Source: Phlebopus portentosus (Eukaryota > Basidiomycota > Agaricomycetes > Boletales > Boletinellaceae). From it: a stretch of DNA of 64,000 nucleotides. The notes beneath the pieces were generated by a model. The model had not been told where the DNA came from. It searched no databases and saw only the letters and a list, made by a program, of their open reading frames with translations. The stretch lies in assembly GCA_037892935.1 (NCBI GenBank), contig JAYXKI010000015.1:62001-126000 (forward strand). Reading direction: 5' to 3'. Made by a program: the position numbers and the translations under genes. Below, piece by piece: positions 59,514 to 64,000 of the stretch; position 1 is the first letter of the stretch; every line of letters starts with the position of its first letter.

Positions 59514-61044
59514 ACATCGGAACGACTGGTTGGTCTCCTAAAGGACTCTTTTCATTGGACCTGTTAAAATATAATCGTCCTGTTGTACAATACCAAGATG
59601 TGAATATCAGTGACGGTTTCACCCTTCGAAAGATCCTTACTGACATGCTGCCAGATGAATCTGAAGATGACGATAATGACTTCGAAATCTATGAAGATTT
59701 ATTTGTCAGAAGAACAGATGCGCAAGCAGGCGAATTGAGAAAGGAAGAGTGGAATCAAACCACTATAAAAAATGAGGTTGTGGCGGAAGCACCTTACCGC
59801 AAGAACGTTGTTGCTCAGGCGAACGTCACTGAAGCAGTGTGGGATGTGGTAGGCAGACGCGCGGCTGAGGTATGGCACGAGAGCATTGTAGATGCAGATC
59901 AGTTCGTGCGACGGGCGGGAGGAAAGGAGTTGGACGCCTTCGTTAGCATTGTACACCCAAAGGTAGCAGGTGATGATAAAGTAGACTTGTCGAACCCCCT
60001 ACTCGAAGAGGAAAACTTCATTGATGCTCATGCACTGATTGACTCAGGGTGCACGGGCTCATGCATCGACGAAGGTTTTGTCAAACGGTATGGTTTTCCC
60101 ACCCAAAGGTACATTCGGCCTAGACCAGTCTTCAATGCTGATGGAACAAGCAACGAGGCTGGATTGATCAAGGAATACGTAGTCGTACGAATGTTCTTTG
60201 GGAAACACGAGGAAGAGATTCGACTGGCAGTGACATCCTTAGCGTCAAGCAACATCTTCCTCGGACATGACTGGTTGACGAAGCATAATCCTGAGATCGA
60301 TTGGAGGTTAGGAACAGTTAAGTTCACCCATTGCCCTGACGAATGTGAGTCGTCACTGTCAAGTGAGGAGATAGATGAAGAGTTTGTGAGGAAGGTGCGG
60401 ATGAAGGAAGCGGCAAAATGGCCACCTTACCTGGAGGAATACGCCAACGTCTTTAGTGAGGAATCGTTCGAACGCTTACCAAACCACCGAACGTGGGACC
60501 ACACCATTGACCTAAAACCGGATTTCAAACCCAGCGACTGTAAGGTTTACCCGTTATCGCCAAAAGAACAAGAAGTGATGAGGGGGTTCATTGAAGAAAA
60601 CCTAGCGTCAGGACGTATCCAACAGTTGAAATCTCCAATGGCATCACCATTCTTCTTTATCAAGAAAGAGGATGGGAGCTTATGAGAAATCCAAGACTAT
60701 CGAAAGCTCAACGAAGGGACGGTCAAGAACAAATACCCGTTGTCACTGATAAATGAGCTTATCGACAAGGTCAAGGATGCAAGGTACATCACAAAGCTTG
60801 ACGTTCGTTGGGGATACTACAACATCTGGATTCGCGAGGGAGATGAGTGGAAGGCAGCGTTCTGGACAAATCTAGGCTTATTCGAACCCACAGTCATGTT
60901 CTTCGGCTTGTGTAATGCGCCAGCGACGTTCCAAGGCTTTATGAACGACATCTTTCGGGAGCTAATTCATGAGGGTATCGTCATCATTTACCTCGATGAC
61001 ATTCTCATCTTCTCAAATGATCTAGAGGAACATCGCAGACGCAC
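59496..61044 (+). pseudogene. pol: Pol fragment (element 2): protease and most of reverse transcriptase
   Basis: Protease ALIDSGCTGSCIDEGF near 60036 and RT up to [19 protein letters not shown] at 60683-60685 replaces the arginine codon CGA of element 1. Two arginines become tryptophan (NIWIREG, AFWTNLG), all C-to-T at CpG. Cut at 61044 by element 3. Confidence 0.95.
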
Positions 61045-61462
61045 TGTAAGGACTCGAACATTTTCCTTTTCTTTTCTTATGTCATCATTCATTTTAATAT
61101 TCTTTTTCCTTTTCTTTTATTTTTCTTATGCGCTTATTCATCCAATTACCGGAACATTCCACAACGTTCTATCACGCTCACTAATCATCTCATTCCTTGT
61201 CATGTGACTTCCTATTAGAGTAGACCTTTCCCGTGCTCAAAGTCTATATAAGTAGATAGTTTGACTCTTTCGTTCCTTGTCTTTCTATTCTACTTACCTT
61301 CACTGCGACATAGGTATCTACTCTTGTATTATTAGTTTGCTGAATTCTACTTACCTTCACTGCGACATAGCGTGCGTATAGCCCGGCAACTCGCGTTAGC
61401 TAGTTGTTTGTTGTTGTGTTGGCTGCCTCGAGATCGACGCCCGTTAGTCTCACCGCCTAACA
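61045..61462 (+). repeat. 5' LTR of element 3
   Basis: 418 bp. Its 3' third differs from elements 1 and 2, but TATATAA (61245-61251), GTCTTTCTATT (61279-61289) and the ends are conserved. Confidence 0.9.
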
Positions 61463-61463
61463 T

Positions 61464-61474
61464 AATAGAAAGAC
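61464..61474 (+). other. Self-primer-binding site, element 3
   Basis: AATAGAAAGAC is kept although the leader beyond GACCTAC has diverged. Confidence 0.7.
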
Positions 61475-61654
61475 CTACTCTCAAACCCGTGGTTTAACCA
61501 CTCGTTTGTCGCTACTCTACGCAGGAGACACATCGACGGTCAACGACCGCGCCCATCCTGGATTTATCCGAGCAACCCCTATCTTGCCCATCAAGGTCCG
61601 ACTGACTTTGACGTGTCCCGATAGTTCCCGAAACAATCAATCAATCCTCTAATC

Positions 61655-61873
61655 GTGGCGCTCCGAATCACTCTTCTGTGGAACTCGCATCAGATGTTCT
61701 CTTGGGTGACTCATAGAGTCCAATCATCATCGAGCATCTCGTTCATCATCTACCTCGGTGCCTTCCAACTAGTCATCAATTTCAAAGACGAGCCGGTCAT
61801 CCGAAGTCAGTCTCATCCGAACACCATCCCGATCCCCATTCCACCTCCGGCCTATCAAGGTGGATCTAACTGA
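61655..61873 (+). CDS. Conserved small frame upstream of gag (element 3)
   Basis: 72 codons, first codon GTG, aligned without gaps to the element 1 frame. Most nucleotide differences are at third positions. Confidence 0.5.
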   Translation: MALRITLLWNSHQMFSWVTHRVQSSSSISFIIYLGAFQLVINFKDEPVIRSQSHPNTIPIPIPPPAYQGGSN

Positions 61874-63311
61874 CGATCAGCGGGCGGCTCTCCCGACAAA
61901 CACTAGGTGGAGCACGTCGTGAGGACAGTATATCATCAAGTCGGGCGATCAAACCTTCATTGCTTGGTGGGACGAGGCTGCGAAGAAGTGGTACTCTACC
62001 AGAGGGGACAAGTCCCAATATTGGAGAGTGAAACAAGAGGGTGATGTAGACGATCCCGCACCCCCTACCCCCACACGATCAACGGCTTCATTACCAGGGC
62101 CATCAACATCGACAGGTCAGACGTCAGCTCCACCCATAGCACCCTCGTTGTCTTTCACCGAACCACGAGAGCCAGCTCCGCTCGTACCAACAGACGAAGA
62201 GGAGGAAGACGAAGAAGAAGAACAAGAGATGTCATTGTTGAAAGAGTCAATAACGGACCTTGCTACGGTGATCGTGCTAGCACTCCAAGCGGCAGGAGAA
62301 GGAACGAGTAAAGGATCGAAGACGAACAAGGTTCATGTTGCCAAGCCCCGAGACTTCGACGGTGAACACGGATATGTCCACTTCAAACGAGAGTTGCGCC
62401 TGTATGTTTATGCGTCGGAGTCAGAATTTAGGACAAGCAAAGCAAAGATCATGTTCGCTCTGTCGTATATGAAGAGCGGTGCTGCTGCGAGCTGGGTGGA
62501 AAGCTACACGAGTGGCGCAATTGACGAACAGGGTAGGATAGCATTCAAGGACACTTGGGATGCTTTCCTAAAGAAACTTGACACCTCGTTTGATGATCCG
62601 GCTCGTTCCCAGAAGGCCTTCGAAAGGCTCGACGCGATGTACCAAGGGGACCTCAACGCCGACGAGTTCTTCAATAAGTTTGACATTTGTCGAGTTGATG
62701 CTGGACTGGCCACCGAGGCTCATGACGAATGGCTGATGAGTCGCTTGAAACGAGCACTAAACCCGAAGGTGGTTGAAGGTATCATGCGCCTACCCAATGA
62801 GCTGACAACGTATGAGGAATTCAAGAAGGCTGCGGTCAAGGTCGACAGGGTCGAGCGTCAGATCAGGGATCTAATGGCCGAGCGTAGAAGGAAGATGGTT
62901 GGCTCAACAGTGATGAAACCAGCGCCACCGCCACTAAGATGTCCAGTGCCGCCTCAACAAGCGACTCGCCCTTTCATCCCTCCCACCCAAGATCGTCGTG
63001 ATGCAACTGGAGTAACATACGGAGGCCTAGGTCAGCCGATAGAGGTGATGATGAATCAGGCGCGTCGCGCGTGCGCTTGCTATAAATGTGGTCAAGTGGG
63101 CCACTACATTCGGGAGTGCCCCCGAGGCCGTGAAGTGATACGTGCAATCATTGCGGCCTTTGTTCCAGCAGACAGAAAGGCGCTCTTCGAGGAACTCGGC
63201 CAAGTGAAGGAATCCTCCTTCGAAGAGGTCGACAACATCGATGTGCGAGCAGTGCCGACTAAACTGGAAGAACTCGTGGACGGCGAGGGTTTTCCGGAAG
63301 ACCAGACGTAG
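61860..63311 (+). pseudogene. gag: Gag (element 3), with early stop
   Basis: Homologous to the element 2 gag from DLTDDQRAALPTNTRW. TGA at 61920-61922 replaces an arginine codon. The frame is then open from 62028 to 63311 with the capsid domain (RDFDGEHGYVHFKRELRLYV) and knuckle CYKCGQVGHYIREC. Slippery GGGTTTT at 63287-63293. Confidence 0.85.
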
Positions 63312-63725
63312 ACGTCGGAACGACTGGTCGATCACCTAAAGGATTCTTTTCGTCGGACTCGTTAAAATATAATCGTCCTGTTGTACAATACCAAGATGCG
63401 AATATCAGTGATGGTTTCACCCTTCGAAAACTCCTTACCGACGTAATACCTGACGAACCTGAAGCGGATGACGATGACTTCGACGTCTACACAGATTTGT
63501 TGGTTAGAAAATGAATGCTCAAGCAGGCGATTCAAACGAGCTTAGTGTGGAAGAGCGGAATCAAACCGCTATAAAAGATGAGGTTGAGGCGGAAGCACCT
63601 TACTGCGAGAACATTGTTGCTCAGGCGAACGATACTAAAGCAGTATGGGATGTGGTTGGCAGATGCGCGGCTGAGGTATGGCGTGAGGGCATAGTGGACG
63701 CAGATCAATTCGTCAGGAGGGCGGG
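63294..63725 (+). pseudogene. pol: Pol start (element 3), broken
   Basis: Open in the -1 frame across the junction, as in the other copies. It meets a TGA near 63510 through a small deletion, then continues in another frame to DADQFVRRAG, where element 4 is inserted. Confidence 0.85.
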
Positions 63726-64000
63726 TGTAAGGACTCGAACATTTTCTTTTATTTTCTCATATCATCTTTCGCTTTATTTTATTTCACCTTTCTTTTACAT
63801 TACTAATCCTCATTTACTAATTCCGTTCTCTCCGTCGTGGCTTATTCATCCTCAGTCATCAGCCATGACTAAATCCACTCCTTCCGACCATGACGCTCAC
63901 TAATCACTCCACTCTCTTATCATGTGACTCCTTATTAGAGTAGACCTTTCCCATGCTCAAAGTCTATATAAGTAGATAGTTTGACTCTTTCGTTCCTTGT
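63726..64000 (+). mobile_element. Ty3/gypsy element 4: 5' part of LTR, nested in element 3
   Basis: TGTAAGGACTCGAACATTTT start, preceded by GCGGG. More diverged in the T-rich part. It has TATATAA at 63965-63971; the window ends at the predicted start GT (63999-64000). Confidence 0.9.

Larger units (their letters stand above)
57178..61044 (+). mobile_element. Ty3/gypsy element 2, interrupted by element 3
   Basis: Same family as element 1. It has a 459-bp 5' LTR, PBS, upstream frame, an uninterrupted gag and pol up to the reverse transcriptase YLDD block. At 61045 element 3 is inserted, just after EEHRRRT. The rest of pol and the 3' LTR would lie beyond element 3, outside the window. It carries stop and missense changes at former CpG sites (for example TGA at 60683-60685). 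Confidence 0.9.
61045..63725 (+). mobile_element. Ty3/gypsy element 3, nested in element 2, interrupted by element 4
   Basis: A 418-bp 5' LTR, PBS, upstream frame, gag and the start of pol, more diverged from elements 1 and 2. Inserted in the RT of element 2 (the five bases before it are CGCAC). Element 4 begins at 63726 within its pol. Confidence 0.9.

Overview
The window looks like a stretch of a filamentous basidiomycete genome, most likely an agaricomycete. Genes are split by short introns (about 48-90 nt, GT...AG). There are agaricomycete-type gene families (a six-pass membrane family, a WD40 protein with a C-terminal membrane anchor, an F-box-like protein, a decayed fungal kinase-like gene). 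Chromodomain Ty3/gypsy, Ty1/copia, Tc1/mariner and TIR elements surround them. No rRNA, tRNA, CRISPR or telomeric repeat was recognised. The species cannot be named from this sequence.

Layout. 1-8.6 kb: an edge-truncated gene, a dispersed repeat, a broken Tc1/mariner transposase, and two head-to-tail broken fragments of a TPR/Mlp1-like nuclear-basket coiled-coil gene. 8.6-17.7 kb: three copies of one membrane-protein family. One is intact, with an in-frame 639-bp tandem duplication. One is killed by a W-to-stop change and lies next to a 181-bp MITE. One is a 5'-truncated duplicate abutting a Ty1/copia fragment. A kinase-like pseudogene lies between them. 19.6-22.6 kb: a CGTATACGG-rich small repeat, a third TPR fragment and an intact Cys-rich gene. 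22.84-26.28 kb: a TIR element with 3-bp target duplication that encloses the C-terminal half of the cohesin gene SMC1. 26.28-27.6 kb: an AT-rich block almost free of CpG. 27.8-30 kb: fragments of a RING gene and of the histone chaperone HIR1/HIRA. 31.9-32.9 kb: an intact unknown gene. 33.4-35.4 kb: an HSP70 pseudogene interrupted by a piece of RPB1. 36.5-43.1 kb: a full-length, recent Ty3/gypsy chromovirus. 45.3-55.7 kb: three intact host genes (WD40, GMSSDESD-family, F-box-like) among mosaic repeats. 57.2-64 kb: a nest of three more insertions of the same gypsy family, each inside the previous one.

How it fits together. This is transposon-rich accessory DNA. Six genes appear intact: membrane protein, Cys-rich protein, unknown 297-aa protein, WD40 protein, 564-aa GMSSDESD protein and F-box-like protein. 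The rest are transposons or truncated copies of conserved single-copy genes (TPR three times, SMC1, HIR1, HSP70, RPB1). These copies keep intron-like interruptions, so they arose by DNA-level copying and not from mRNA. The gypsy family shows three conserved signals: an 11-nt PBS complementary to the predicted start of its own RNA (self-priming, as in Tf1/sushi elements), a -1 slippery heptamer at the gag-pol junction, and a conserved short frame upstream of gag.
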